Counted from the first letter of the stretch, positions 1 through 13,058 are shown. The stretch: DNA of 64,000 nt from Abelmoschus esculentus (GCA_035048815.1 JAUCBN010000035.1:14768501-14832500); one strand, 5' to 3'. Notes: generated from the sequence alone by a model not told the origin. Numbers and translations are program-made.

Positions 1-1161
1 TTAAATTATAGAAAAGAAATAATTGAGAAGAATGAGGTTAGATTCAATTCTTTGTAGAGGAGAATCTAGTTTTATTGATAATCCACTTATTAATGCAATT
101 GGTTGAACTGCCGCCTCGGTGAATCGCACAAAGGATCATCGCAGCTGCCTAGGCAGGGTTATGTCTTGTCGACAATTCAACTTTTCATAGTTCGACAGAG
201 CAACCATATATGTTTGTTCCTTATCCTTAAGCAAAGAAAGCTGTTAAAATCCCCGTGTCTCGATGATACCTCCCGGTGTTAATCAAGGGTAGATCACAAC
301 CTCACATGCGTCTTGTTAGTCGCTGAAATCCGATCCGGATTAGTCAATGCCCTTGAATAAAGACCGTATTCTCGCGTTTCATGAGCCTAACTCTCTCAAT
401 ATTAGACAAATGGATATTTCTTCACATACTTATCATCTTGAGCTCATATGCAAAGAAAGTTAAGTACCCAGAAAGAATAAATTATGAAATAAGACTTGCA
501 TTAATAAATATTAATAACAATGTAACCTTCCTCTCCATCTACTCTACAACAATCTAAACCTCTAAGGGAGTTTAGAACATATTGTGGTCGTCGGCTAAGG
601 ATAAGTTATGTTTGTAAACCGACTTCTTCTCCTCTAAACCTAAACCTAATGAGTGCCTTGCCAAGTCCTAAGTTGATCTTTCCATGCAACGAAAGAGTTC
701 TAAACAGAAGAGGAGTCTAACTCCTAATTAAATTATATTAAATAAATCTTAACTCCTAAAATGTCTCTTCCCGCGGTTTGACTTGGGTTGGACTTCCTAA
801 TTGAGTTGTTATTCTTTCTTTTTCTTTCATCATCTTATCCTCTTCATGTTGCGCATCACTTGTCGTCTTTCTGCACTGCCGCAACGGTTTTCAGAACGCT
901 ACCATAGCGGATGCTTCATTGCAATTCAACATCTATTTTTTCTTTGGCTCTTTTCTGTGATCTAGTTTCCTATCTAAGAAAGAAAACTATCAAACATATC
1001 TGTTTTATGCCAAATAATGGATAAATTCATAATAATAGTATTCGGATGCTAAGATGTGAAAAATAATCAGAAATATCTATTATTGCATTTAATATTTTCT
1101 TTATTAGCAATAAAAGAGTGGAGAATTGATGAGAAAATAGAGAACTTTTAGGTACTCATCG
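1..1161 (-). repeat. Athila-like 3' LTR (truncated by window start)
   Basis: Aligns with 23488-24655 over its whole length, including the shared stretch ending in GGTACTCATC. The last base is G instead of A, so the terminal CA on the plus strand is mutated. It contains no gene. Confidence 0.9.
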
Positions 1162-1178
1162 CACCCCCAAACTTGAAC
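1162..1178 (-). other. Polypurine tract of the Athila-like element
   Basis: On the minus strand this reads GTTCAAGTTTGGGGGTG directly before the LTR. This is the usual plus-strand priming site, and it fixes the element's orientation. The adjacent 'TTGCTTGAGGACAAG' phrase is common just before the 3' LTR of plant Athila/Tat-type elements. Confidence 0.85.
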
Positions 1179-1487
1179 TATTACTTGTCCTCAAGCAATG
1201 CAAAAGATAAATTTAAGTAGGGAATTTTAAAGTGATATACCGGTCTGCCTGTCGCAGCAGAATTTCTTTCTTAACTCGGCCTCTTCTTGGTTTTAGAAAT
1301 TCCTCGAAACTGGACTATGAGTCTTAGTGTTTATGTGCGTAGCTATGTCAAAGCTGATTTTCTAAGTTCTAATCCTTTTTCTAGATCAAGACTTTCGACT
1401 AAGATTTCTTAATTCTTTTGCTTTTCTTTCTCCTTGAAGTTGATGTATAATTATATATTGCTACATAGTTATACTTCCTTGAGCTAG
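1179..1487 (-). other. Athila-like interior, 3' non-coding part
   Basis: Interior sequence between the polypurine tract and the first Tekay LTR insertion. No reading frame of note is visible. The same interior resumes at 4887-5023 and at 16909. Confidence 0.6.
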
Positions 1488-2039
1488 TGTAACCCTCTTA
1501 GCCCGGCCTAGACGGAAATGACACTAATGGGTCACACGGGGAATATCAAACCAAACCCACGAAGGTTCGATTCGATAAACAACCCTAAAAACTGTAACTT
1601 TTTTTTTCTTTTTATTTTATCTTATCTAGATGCACGATTAATTCCCTATGTGTAATTAACTCAAGTAAGACAGAGACACACGCAATTCAACCATTATAAA
1701 TAAGTCAATCGAATGCATACATGATTAGGGACCAAGCACGTAAGGAACTAATATGCATCACCATATCCACAATCAATCCACCGGATAACAATCAAGCAAG
1801 CTTAACATATTCATCATACAACTCAGATTATACGAGATATCTTAACTAATCGATTTCACGTTTTAGCATACATGGACTTAATTGCAAAGTATGTAATAAT
1901 AGGTATGTCATCCATCTTGTAACATACGATGTGTATTCGAGGTTAAACATGAATCAAGGTGTCACAATATCTCCTAAACTACTCATAGATTCATTGTATT
2001 CACTTACTAATCTTTAATCCTACGTTTCATGCATCTAAA

Positions 2040-2260
2040 CTCTCAAAATTGCCCATTCTAGGCCAGGTGTTTCGAAATAGCCCTTGGGGTGTTTCGGAAC
2101 ACGTCACCTATTTCGAAACAGGATCTAAGGTGTTTCGGAACAGACAACTCCAGTAACATTTGGTACCGAACCCTTGTTCAATACAGCCACGTCCAGTAGC
2201 ATAATGGTATCGATACAGCCTCAGGGTGTATCGATACCCCCTGCATCCTGGCCCGAGTGA
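2040..2260. repeat. Cluster of short palindromes in solo LTR A
   Basis: Several TTTCGAAA/TTTCGGAA motifs between about 2060 and 2130, then GTATCGATAC palindromes at about 2205-2240. The corresponding part of the other Tekay LTR copies has only the TTTCGAAA form. Confidence 0.7.
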
Positions 2261-3039
2261 GACATGTTAAGCTCAATTAAACCACCCAAGCATACACTTT
2301 AATAAGCCAAAACTATATGCAACATAACTAGGCATACTCATCAACATAACGCACCTTAAACCATTTGAAAAGATCACAAGAAGTCCTATAGGCATGCTTC
2401 CTAAAGAATGAATAGCAACATAATTAAACATGCAAGTTCACGCTACAACCATTCAAACATAACAAAAATTCAACCATTAACAACCAAATATTAGAGGTTT
2501 TATTACATCATGAAATCAAAGCCTAAAACCTCACTCCTCTCATAGATTGTATTACACATTGCCTTGCCCAATTTATTTGTCAAAACATACCAAATTTCAA
2601 GTGATCTTCCCCTTGGTTTCCTTGCCCCGAACGAAGCTCCAAGTGCCCTTATTTTTCTGCAAAGATGAAAAGAGAGCTTAAGCAAATATGCTTAGTGAGG
2701 TAGCTCCACAAATAATCATCAATGCATCTATTTAAAACCATGAAGGAAACATAATTTGCATTTCATAATTAAATCATGCTTCCTAAAATTCCATGCCCAA
2801 GTTCATGAAAACATATGCATCCTTGAGTTCACATAACCATATCAAAACAAATAATGAATGATGCAAAAACCTCTTCTCAATTTCAAGTATGTATATTGGC
2901 TTTCTAGTGATCACTTAATGTGAACCTTGAGTTCACCGAATACACGGATCCATGAGACATTTGTCTCTTCATGACACGAAGTCACCATTGACATGACACT
3001 AAGTCACCATTAGCACTACCACACACGATCGGACACATA

Positions 3040-3115
3040 GTCACCCTTGTTACGTGTAGGCGGCTCTACCAAGCATGGTTGGACACAAAGTCACCCTTGT
3101 TACGTGTAGGCAATA
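3040..3115. repeat. Two tandem units in solo LTR A
   Basis: Two copies of a unit containing GTCACCCTTGTTACGTGTAG. The same position has three units in the LTRs of the complete element and one in copy D. Confidence 0.7.
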
Positions 3116-4886
3116 TTATGTATTCTCAGTTTTGATTATAGTGCACTTAAGACAATCCTAATGACGTCATTCGTATTCGAATCAAAAGTTAGTGTCACTA
3201 AGCCAATATCATAGTCAATTGTGCATGATAACTTGCTGCTCATAATGCATGCATAAAATGTCCAACAAATGAACCAAAGCCATGCCCAAAGGCACCATCA
3301 TGTATAAGGCAAATAACCATGTTGTAATCCAAAACATTTCTCATAATTTTTTCTATATTCATGGATGCTAAATAAGCTATGCATTCAGCAAGTATCTCTC
3401 ATGTATGCACCAATTCAAAACATGCTCATGCATTTCCACAAATTCCATTGCATACCAATAAAATACCTTTGCCGAAAATAGCCGAAACTCATATCGGTTC
3501 ATTAAAACAAATACTTTACTTACTCTTGAACTATGGAAGGTTTTCACACTCTTCCATAGCCCCCCAAAACAGAACGTACCAAACGCGATTCGCTTTTAAA
3601 TCCGAAATCAATCACCAACAAGCGAAACGAGCTTTCGTCGCTCTTCGATGATCGCACCAACGTACCAGCAATCAAGATTCTTCTTGTACCTCTTCTACAA
3701 CATTAAAAACAGAGCATTCTCATATCAAAACATGCTCAAACCAACAGCTACATCCGTTCACCACTAAACTACCGAAAACTTAGCCGAAAAGACCGAAAAC
3801 TAAGCCGAAACGCATCCGAACAACATCAGCCCAAAACCTAACGAATCTAACATCTAATTCACCTCAATTATGATCCAAAAACACATCCAAACCATCCTTA
3901 TACCTCCAGCAACATTTAAGCATCTAAAACAGCCCATAAAACAACCGAAAAGCACCTTGAAACTACACCGATTGCATTATTCCGGGATTAAATTAATGTG
4001 ATATTAAATCAAGACTCAATTAATCATTAAATCAACATAAAAATATGATTGAAATCATATAATTTCCAGCATTAAAGAAGATCTAAAAAGATTTAACAAA
4101 AGCATCACAAAAATATTAGATCTAACATTAAAAACATAGAATCAAGTGTTTATTCAAAGATTAGCAAGCTAATACTTGGGAATTTCAATAAAGAACCTTA
4201 GAAAAGAATAAAAATCCAGAAAATTACCTTCAAGATCTATTCACCAAAAATATGAGATTTTCCCCTTCTTGATTCCTTGCAATTTGATGTAGATTTGATG
4301 AAATCAATGCATAGGTTTTGTAAAGGATGGAAAGATGATGCAAGTGATGTAATCTTTGTGGAAAAAGATGCAAAAATCAACAAGGAATTGAGAAGAAAAG
4401 ATGAAGAGAAAGTGGAGAGAAAATGAGAGAAAAAGATGAGAAAAGTGGTTTGGGTAGAAAATGATTAAAAAAAACAAAATTAAAGTAATTAAAATTATAT
4501 TTTGGTGAATAAATCATCATTAAAAATTAGAAATGGGTTTATGACCCTCTAAGGATTCTAATTTTAGCTTGCTTTTCAATTTAGTCACTAAAATAACCCA
4601 ATTGCCGAAAATCACAAATTAGTCCCCCAATTTTTCCAAAAAATTACAAATTGGTTATTTATGCATAATTAAGCATAATTAAAAATCATTATAAAATCCA
4701 AATTATTTTCTTTTAATTTGAAACATATTTTTAATATTTCAAACCACCTTCCAAATTATTATTTTTCTTAATTAAAAATATGTTTATTTTATTTTTCCCT
4801 GAATTAATGAACCGGAGAACCCGGTTCAACCCGAATCGAATTCACCTAACTAAGCCTAACTAATAACCCAAAAACGGGATGTTACA

Positions 4887-5023
4887 GCCAGTCATGGGCA
4901 CCTCAAGTAAGTGGGAGAATTTTAAGTCCTAGAGCCAGTCATGGGTACCTCTATGGACTAACTAGAGCCAGTGATAGACACCTCTAGAATTCTAAGTCCT
5001 TATTACTTTTCAAAGAAAAGAAC
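4887..5023 (-). repeat. Athila-like interior with short tandem repeat
   Basis: Short interior stretch between two Tekay insertions. It holds three imperfect copies of a phrase containing AGAGCCAGT followed by CACCTCTA-type sequence. The last five bases (5019-5023, AGAAC) are the left target duplication of the complete Tekay element. Confidence 0.6.
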
Positions 5024-5597
5024 TGTAACCCCCTTAGCCCGGCCTGGACGAAACCGGCACTAAACGAGTCACACAGGGAATATCAAACCAAACCCGCGAA
5101 GGTTCGATTCGATAAACAACCCTAAAACCGTTACTTTTTTTTATTTATCTTACCTAGATGCATAATCTTATTCCTACGTGTCGTGGTCACATGCAACGTA
5201 ATACCGGTAACACAACACTTAAAAACAACCATCTGATTAAACACTAACATGGAATAAGGACTAAAACGTAAAACTTTTATCTACAATTAGTAAAGTAGTC
5301 ATTCCTTCCATCAATGTTCAATTAAACATACAAGAGTTCCTCATAACAAATTACAACTCAAACGGATCACTTTAACACCACTAATTACATGTTTCTCTAA
5401 CTTAGGGACCAAAATGTAATTATCCCAAAATATAAGGAATTCATACAATTTAGATTGACTAACTTGAAATTAAACCAACTTTAAACATGCATGCAAAAAT
5501 TCAACTCAAAATAATGTCTACAAGTACTTTAATCGAACAAAGAAAGTTAATCGGGACTAAAATATAACTTCTAGCAACTTTCAACTCTAGGTGATCA

Positions 5598-5800
5598 AAG
5601 GTTTCGAAACCTTCCAAGAGGTTCCGAAACTTTTTGAAAAAGGTTTCGAAACTTTCCTGGAAAGTTTCGAAACTTATCGCGTCCAGTAGCTTTCCAGATT
5701 TGAAATTGCCCGAAAGGTTCCGAAACCTTGTGAAGGTTTCGAAACTATTTAACAAAGGTTTCGGAACCTTCAATCAAAGGTTTCGAAACTTTGGGTCTGG
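5598..5800. repeat. Palindrome array (GGTTTCGAAACC type) in Tekay LTR
   Basis: About nine copies of the self-complementary motif GTTTCGAAAC or its variant GTTCCGAAAC, spaced 15-40 bp. They are present again at 13999-14205 and 26405-26615. They could form many alternative short hairpins in transcripts from either strand. Confidence 0.85.
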
Positions 5801-6589
5801 AACCAATTATTTTATTTCACTAAGTACAAACCAAATACTCAAATTCAATCATTAATTAGAACCACTAAATGCATCAATCCTAATCATGAATAACATCAAA
5901 TGGCACATAAACAACAACGTCATGGACATCATTCAAGCTATAGGCATGCTCCCTAAGAAAAATGGTGTACATCATCTCAATCCAACAAATACATGCTAGA
6001 ACATGCCTCAACCGTTCAAGTAGTTCCAAAGTTTAACAATTAACAACCAGCAAAAATGGTCCTATTACAACATAAACCAAAGCCTAATTGCACACACTAT
6101 ACATGGTTTGGGTTACACATTGCCTTGCCCAATTTATTTGTCAAAACATACCAAATTCCAAGTGATTATCCCCTTGGATTCCCTTGCCTCGATCAAGCTC
6201 CAAATGCCTTTATTTTTCTACATGGATGAAAGGAGAGCTTAAGCAATCTTGCTTAGTGAGGTAGCTCCACAAATAATCATCAATGCATCTATTTAAAACC
6301 TTGAAGAAAACATAATTTGCATTTCATAGTTAAATCATGCTTGCTAAAATTCCATGCCAATGTTCATTGAAACATATGCATCCTTGAGTTCTCATAACCA
6401 TATCAAAACATATGATGAATGATGTTCAAACCTCTTCTCAATTTCAAGTATGTATATTGGCTTTCTAGTGATCACTTAATGTGAACCTTGAGTTCACCGA
6501 ATACACGGATCCATGAGACATTCGTCTCGTCAGGACACCAAGTCCCCATCATGACACAAAGTCAACTTTAGCACTACCACGCTCGTTTA

Positions 6590-6742
6590 GACACAAAGTC
6601 CCCTTGTTACGCGTGTAGGCGGCTCTATCACGCACGTTAGACACAAAGTCCCCTTGTTACGCGTGTAGGCAATATTTCGTACGGTTCTATCACGCACGTT
6701 AGACACAAAGTCCCCTTGTTACGCGTGTAGACAAATTCAATA
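6590..6742. repeat. Tandem repeat in Tekay 3' LTR (three units)
   Basis: Three units sharing GACACAAAGTCCCCTTGTTA and CGCGTGTAG, separated by roughly 50-65 bp. The second LTR has the same three at about 14996-15138. Confidence 0.85.
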
Positions 6743-8474
6743 TTCTCTTTATTTTATAGTGCACTCAATCCTAATGACATGTCATTCGTATTCGAAACTA
6801 AAGTTAGTGTCACTAAGCCAATATCATAATCAAATATGCATGATAACTTGCTGCTCATAATGCATGCATAAAATGTTCAACAAATGAACCAAAGCCATGC
6901 CCAAAGGCACCATCATATATAAGGCAAATAACCATGTTGTGATCCAAAACATTTCTCATAGTTCTCCATAATCATGGATGCTAAATAAATCATGCATTTC
7001 CAGCAAGTATCTCTCATATATGCATCAATTAAAAACATGCTCATGCACTTCCATAAATCTCATGCTTTATCAACATAATACCTTTGTAAAATGTAGCCAA
7101 AATTCACATCGGTTTAACAAAACAAAATGCTTTACTTACTCTTGAACCATGGAAGGTTTTCACACACTTCCATAGTCCCCAAAAACAGAACGTACCAAAC
7201 GCATTGCGCTTTTAATCCGAAAACCACTCACCAACAACGAAACAAGCTTTCGCCGTTTTCCGATGATCGCACCAAACGCACCAGCAATCAAGCTTCCTTT
7301 TGCACCTCTTCTACAACATTAAAAACAGAGCATTCTCACATCATAACATGCCCAAACCTACAGCCATATCCGATCACCATTAAACTACCAAAAACTTAGC
7401 CGAAAAGACCGAAAACTAAGCCGAAACGCATCCGAACAACATCAGCCCAAAACCTAACGAATCTAACATCTAATCCACTTCAATTATGATCCAAAAACAC
7501 ATCAAAACCTTCCTTATATCTCCAGCAACATCTAAGCATCTAAAACAACCCATAAAACAACCGAAAAACACCTTAAATCTACACTGATTACATTATTCCG
7601 GGATTTAATTAATATGATCTCAAATCAAGACTCAATTAATCATTAAATCATCATAAAAACATGATTGAAACCATATAATTTCCAGCATCAAACAAGATCC
7701 ACAAAGATCTCATAAAAACATAACAAAAACATTAGATCTAACATTAAAAACATTGAATCAAATGTTTATTCAAAGATTAACAAGCTAATACTTGGGAATT
7801 TCAATAAAAAACCTTAGAAAATAATAAAAATCCAGAAAAATTACCTTTAGGATCTATTCACCAAAATTAGGAGATTTTCCCCTTCTTGATTCCTTGCAAT
7901 TTGATGAAGATTTGATGAAATCAATGCATAGGTTTTGTAAAGAATAGAAGGATGATGCAAATGATGTAAAAAGATGCAAAAATCAGCAAGGAATTGGGAA
8001 GAAAGGATGATGAGAAAGTGGAGAGAAAATGAGAGAAAAAGATGAGAGAAAATTGGGTAAAAAGTAGTTTTAGGAGAAAATGATTAAGAAATCAAATTAA
8101 AGTAATTAAAATATTTATTTTGGTGAATAAATCATCATTAAAATTAAAAATGGGTTTATGGCCCTCTAAGGATTCTAAGTTTAGCTTGCCTTTCAATTTA
8201 GTCACTAAAACAATGTAATTGCCGAAAATTACAATTAAGTCCCCCAAATTTCCAAAAATTACAAATTGGTCATTTACGCATAATTAAGCATAATTAAAAA
8301 TCATTATAAAATCCAAATCATTTTCTTTTAATTTTGAAACATATTTTAATATTTCAAACCACCTTCTAAATAATTATTTTACTTAATTAAAAATATTCTT
8401 ATTTTATTTATCCCGGAATTAATGAACCGGAGAACCCGATTCGTCCCGAATCGAATTCACCTAACTAAGCCTAA

Positions 8475-9215
8475 CTAATAACCCCAAAAACGGGATGTTA
8501 CAACTCTCCCCCTCTTAAGAAAATTTCGTCCTCGAAATTTACCTGAAGTAAACAAGTGAGGAAACTGCTCCTCCATGCTTTTCCTTGTCTCCCAAGTTGC
8601 CTCTTCAACACCTCGGTGTTTCCAAAGCACCTTAACCAACTCTATGGTCTTTCCCCGAAGAACCTTTGTATCTACATCCAAAACTCTCACCGGTTCTTCC
8701 TCATAACTCAAATCTTCTCTTAACTCGATCTCCTCAACCGGAACAACATGAGAAGGATCCGATCTATATCTACGAAGCATCGATACATGAAAAACATCAT
8801 GCATCTTACTCAACTCCTCCGGTAACCTCAACCTATAAGCAACAGGACCAACACGTTCCAACACCTCATATGGTCCAATAAAACGTGGACTCAACTTACC
8901 CTTACGACCAAACCTCATCACCTTCTTCCATGGAGAAACCTTAAGAAACACCTTGTCACCAACATCATACTCTATCTCCCTACGCTTCAAATCGGCATAG
9001 GATTTCTGCCTATCCGAAGCTTCCTTAAGCTTAGCACATATCAACTTAACTTTCTCATCCGTATCCTTCAACACTTGAGGCAAAGAAACATACTTCTGTC
9101 CAACTTCCTTCCAACACAAAGGTGTACGACACTTACGCCCATACAACGCCTCAAACGGTGCCATCTGTATGCTCGTCTGAAAACTATTATTACAAGCAAA
9201 CTCTACCAACGGCAA
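8475..9215 (-). pseudogene. Tekay integrase C-terminal domain and chromodomain
   Basis: Continues in frame after the TGA at 9252. It starts in the conserved LPLVEFACNNSFQTS block, has the GPY-type module (FIGPYEVLERVGPVAYRL) and ends with a chromodomain-like segment (VRVLDVDTKVLRGKTIEL, then WETRKSMEEQFPHLF). In chromoviruses this domain is thought to steer integration to chromatin marks. The last residues are encoded by the polypurine tract and the LTR edge. Confidence 0.92.
8503..8519 (-). other. Tekay polypurine tract
   Basis: Minus strand reads CTTAAGAGGGGGAGAGT immediately before the LTR start TGTAACATCCCG, the standard chromovirus arrangement. Confidence 0.92.
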
Positions 9216-9251
9216 CTGCTTCTCCCACGAACCTTGAAACTCGATGATACA

Positions 9252-11330
9252 TCATCTCAACATGTCCTCCAAAGTCTGAATAACACGCTCAGACTGTCCA
9301 TCCGTCTGTGGATGATAAGCCGTACTAAAACTAAGCCTCGTACCCAAAGCCGTCTGTAAACTCTTCCAAAACTTGGACGTAAACCGCGGATCCCTATCCG
9401 ATATGATTGACTTGGGCACACCATGCAACCTTACCACCTCAGAAACATACAAAACCGCAAACTTATCCATGGAGTACGTCGTATGCACGGCAAGAAAATG
9501 TGTACACTTCGTAAACCTATCAACAATCACCCATATGGAATCCTTTTTGGACGGTGTTAAAGGTAACCCCGTCACAAAATCCATGGTGACTCTCTCCCAC
9601 TTCCATTCCGGAACTTGAACCGGTTGCAACAAACCTGTAGGAAACTGATATTCAGCTTTCACCCGCTGACACACCATACATCGAGAAATAAACTCCGTCA
9701 CATCTCTCTTTAAACCAACCCAAAAGTACACACTTTTGAGATCTCTATACATCTTCACACTACCCGGATGCATAGCAAACGGACTAGTATGAGCCTCTAC
9801 CAAGATAGCTTGCCTCAACTCCTGATCATCGGGCACCACAATCCGACCTCTAAAACACAACACCTCATCATCATCAAAGTGGTAATCAGTCGGTCTACCC
9901 TCAGCAATATCCTCCACAAAAGGTACCAAAGTCTCATCCTCCAACTGCTTCACCTTGATCATCTCAACCAAAACAGGCTTTACTTGCAACTCCGCTACTA
10001 AACCACCATCTTTAGAAATACCCAACCTAGCAAACATCGCTCTCAACTCAACAGCCGCCTTACGGCTCAAAGCATCGGCCACAACATTGGCTTTCCCCGG
10101 ATGATACTCAATCGATAAGTCATAATCCTTAAGCAACTTCATCCATCTTCGTTGCCTAAGATTCAAATCCTTTTGTGACATGAGATACTTCAAACTCTTA
10201 TGATCCGTGTATATAGTACACTTCTCCCCATACAAGTAATGTCTCCAAATCTTCAAAGCAAAAACCACCGCCGCCAACTCCAAATCATGCGTCGGATAGT
10301 TTTTTTCATGCACCCTCAACTGTCTAGAAGCATAAGCCACAACTTTCCCCTCTTGCATCAACACACATCCAAGTCCAACATATGATGCATCACTATAAAC
10401 CACAAAATCCTTACCGGATTCGGGTTGTACCAACACCGGTGCACTAGTCAACACTTCTTTCAACTTCTCAAAACTCTTTTGTTGACTTTCTTTCCACTCA
10501 AAAGGAACCTTCTTTTGCAACAACTTAGTCATAGGAGCAGCAATGCTCGAGAAACCCTCAACAAACCTACGGTAATACCCAGCCAAACCTAGAAAACTCC
10601 GAACCTCCGACACTGATCTCGGTTGCTTCCAACCCATAACAGCCTCTATCTTCTTTGGATCAACACTAATACCCTTTTCTGACACCACATGACCAAGAAA
10701 CACCACCTCTCTTAACCAAAACTCACACTTACTTAACTTGGCATATAACTGGTTATCTTTCAACACTTGCATCACCAACCGCAAATGCCGATCATGATCT
10801 TCCTCGGTACGTGAATACACAAGGATATCATCTATGAACACCACCATAAACTGATCCAAGTACTCATGAAACACCCGGTTCATCATATCCATAAAAGCAG
10901 CAGGGGCATTTGTCAAACCAAACGGTATCACCAAAAACTCATAATGCCCATACCTTGTTCGGAAAGCTGTTTTCAACACATCCTCCTCTTTCACTTTCAA
11001 CTGATAGTACCCCGATCTCAAATCAATCTTCGAGAACACACTTGCTCCACGAAACTGATCAAACAAATCATCAATCCTCGGCAAAGGATACTTATTCTTC
11101 ACGGTCAACTTATTCAATTGCCGATAATCGATGCATATCCTCATTGTGCCATCTTTCTTCTTCACAAACAACACCGGTGCACCCCATGGTGAAACACTCG
11201 GTCGTATAAAACCACGGTCAAGCAACTCTTGCAACTGCATCTTTAATTCCTTTAACTCCTTAGGTGTCATGCGATACGGGGCAATGAACACCGGATTAGT
11301 ACCAGCGTAAAGCTCGATACTAAACTCCAC
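9252..11330 (-). pseudogene. pol: Tekay reverse transcriptase, RNase H and integrase core
   Basis: 692 uninterrupted codons. RT: YRQLN near residue 69 and the catalytic FIDD at 165-168. RNase H: VYSDAS and YTDHKSL blocks. Integrase: an HHCC-type zinc segment ending CMVCQ, then the D,D35E triad at D584, D645 and E681 (within MDF, SDRDPRF and GQSERV). All catalytic residues are present, so decay is by stop codon rather than by loss of active sites. The frame is closed by TGA at 9252, before the integrase C-terminus. Codons upstream of 11330 to the TAG at 11403 remain in frame and belong to the same protein. Confidence 0.96.
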
Positions 11331-11402
11331 ATCACGATCGAGAGGTAATCCTGGTAACTCCTCAGGAAAAACTTCCGGAAAGTCACAAACCGTCCGAATG
11401 TC

Positions 11403-11891
11403 CTACACTCGAACCTCTCTCATACCCGGATTCATCACATAGGCTAAGTACGCCACACCACCATGTTGCATCAACTTTTCCGCTTGTAAAGCCGAAACCA
11501 CATTAGACAAGGATCCGGTATACTCACTCCTAACCACAACCTCACTACCATCTAACAACCTCAAGGTAACCCGTTTCTTTTCAAAGTCCACCACAGCTCT
11601 ATGCTCCGACAACCAATCAACTCCCAAGATAAGGTCAAAACCATGAAACGACAACTCCATCAAGTCTACCTCAAAGACATGCCCTTGCACCTCCAACGGA
11701 CATCTCCTATATAACCTTCTTACGGTCACCGTCTCACCCAAAGAACTAGTAACCACAACTCCCACATCCAAAACATCAACAGGGATGTCCAACATATATG
11801 CATGCTCACTCAAAACATAAGAATGCGTAGATCCCGAATCTATCAAAGAAAACAACGGTACATTCCGTAAAGAAAAAGTACCTACAACCAC
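11403..11891 (-). pseudogene. Tekay aspartic protease
   Basis: Retropepsin-like protease with the catalytic motif LIDSGSTHSYV (residues about 15-25 of this segment) and the following DLILGVDWLSEH block, both typical of plant chromovirus proteases. It would cleave the gag-pol polyprotein inside the particle. The catalytic DSG is intact. It is bounded by the in-frame stops at 11916 (just before) and 11403 (just after), and the latter separates it from the reverse transcriptase. Confidence 0.9.
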
Positions 11892-12041
11892 ATCTGTAGC
11901 ATTACGGGTCCCACGCTAAGCATAAACTCCACGGCCACCTTCCTGTCTCTTGAAAGGACCTCTACCACCACCGCGTCCTCTACCAGGTGCCACGGCAACC
12001 TCAGCTCGGTTACCAACCTCACCAGCAAGCTTCGGGCAATC

Positions 12042-13058
12042 TCACTTCCGGTGATCCTTAGATCCACAACCAAAGCAGGCACCAGCGGCCCACCAACACT
12101 CTCCCGGGTGGCGTCTAGAACACAAGTTACAAACTGTGACATCACCACCACCTCTACCATACTGCTGAGCACGACCGCCGTGTCCAAAGTCACCTCGGCG
12201 TCGGTCACCTCTATATCGGTTGTCCCGAAACCTCTTACCCTTTCCACCCTGGGTACTAGCCTTAGCAGGTCTCTTTCCAGCATCGGAAGACTTCCTATCC
12301 TCCCTCAAAGACTCCTCAACATCCTTGGCCCGATTCACGAGCACATCGAACTCAGTATACTCTGCGGCTAACAAGTAAGTCTTGATCTCAGGATCCAAAC
12401 CATATCGGAACCTATCACACCTCTTAGCATCCGTAGGAACCAACTCCGGAGCATAGTGACTCAACCGGATAAACTGCACCTCATAGTCTGCCACACTCCT
12501 AGTGCCCTGCACCAAGGACATAAACTCCCTCTTCTTCGCATCCTCATACTGTGGTCCCAAAAACTTCCGCACAAAGGCGGTCCTAAAGTACTCCTAGGTC
12601 AGGTTAGCAACTGCTACACCTGCTCTCGTGGTAGTCCACCACCTATAAGCATCCCCCTGAAGCAGAGAGACTACACAACCCATCCTACGGGCATCCTAAC
12701 AGTCCATCTGGTCAAGAATCCTCTCGGTGCTAGCCAGCCACTCCTCAGTCATACTCGGGTTAGACCCACGAAACTCAACACCTCCCAAGCTACGTAAACG
12801 CTCAAGTGGTAGCCGTGGGGTAACTAAAATGGCAGGTGCGGGAGCCGGTACATGCACTCTAGCCATAGCTGCCTGAAACGCACCCGTCATAGCCTGTATG
12901 AACGGTGCAAAGTCTCCGAACTGGCCTCCCACTGTAACCGGAGGCACTCCAACAGGTGGAGGAGGTGGAAACGGCTCCTCTCTCACGTTGGCCTCTCCCT
13001 CGGCCTGACCTTCCGTGATCATGCTCGCGGTAGCTCGCGTCTCACGTCTCGGAGGCAT
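12042..13058 (-). pseudogene. gag: Tekay gag region
   Basis: The capsid precursor part. It opens MPPRRETRA, has a proline-rich stretch (PPPPPVGVPP), then after two stops the conserved gag core around FLGPQYEDAKKREF and LVQGTRSVADYE. An R/G-rich basic tail is followed by a CCHC zinc knuckle (CFGCGSKDH followed by a stop and then DCP). The nucleocapsid knuckle would bind the element RNA. Stops at 12696, 12594 and 12042 break it into three. Recognition of gag is firm from the knuckle and the position. Confidence 0.88.

Larger units (their letters stand above)
1488..4886 (-). mobile_element. Solo Tekay-type LTR (copy A)
   Basis: Starts TGTAACC and ends GGGATGTTACA, homologous end to end with the LTRs at 5024-8502 and 13428-16908 but clearly diverged. 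Flanking 5-mers are GCTAG (1483-1487) and GCCAG (4887-4891), a target duplication with one transition. Both flanks continue as Athila-like interior. A single LTR with a duplication and no interior is what LTR-LTR recombination leaves behind. Small reading frames inside it, such as 3379-3651, are not genes. Confidence 0.9.
5024..8502 (-). repeat. Tekay 3' LTR
   Basis: 3,479 bp, TGTAACC...ATGTTACA in plus orientation (TGTAACATCCCG start on the minus strand). It contains the palindrome cluster at 5598-5800, three tandem units at 6590-6740, and no gene. The apparent frames at 5501-5855 are translations of the palindrome cluster. Confidence 0.95.
8475..13058 (-). pseudogene. Tekay gag-pol polyprotein, one frame with six premature stops
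   Basis: All coding segments lie in a single frame of 1,528 codons, with no frameshift. In-frame stops are at 12696-12698 (TAG), 12594-12596 (TAG), 12042-12044 (TGA), 11916-11918 (TAG), 11403-11405 (TAG) and 9252-9254 (TGA). At five of the six the family residue expected there (Q, R or W) is restored by a single C-to-T or G-to-A reversal, and the sixth is compatible with one. Domain order is gag, zinc knuckle, protease, reverse transcriptase, RNase H, integrase, chromodomain. The reading frame runs through the polypurine tract and ends 28 bp inside the LTR. Start at 13058 (MPPRR) follows a short leader after the primer site. Confidence 0.93.

Noticed and set aside
5598..5800. CRISPR-like look of regularly spaced short repeats
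   Set aside because: Plant nuclear LTR DNA. The units are palindromes of 10-16 bp with irregular spacing, and there are no cas genes.
5501..5855. Overlapping frames on both strands (also 13907-14300) with repeated FETF/SKL-like phrases
   Set aside because: They are translations of the palindrome array in the Tekay LTR, appear on both strands, and have no other support.
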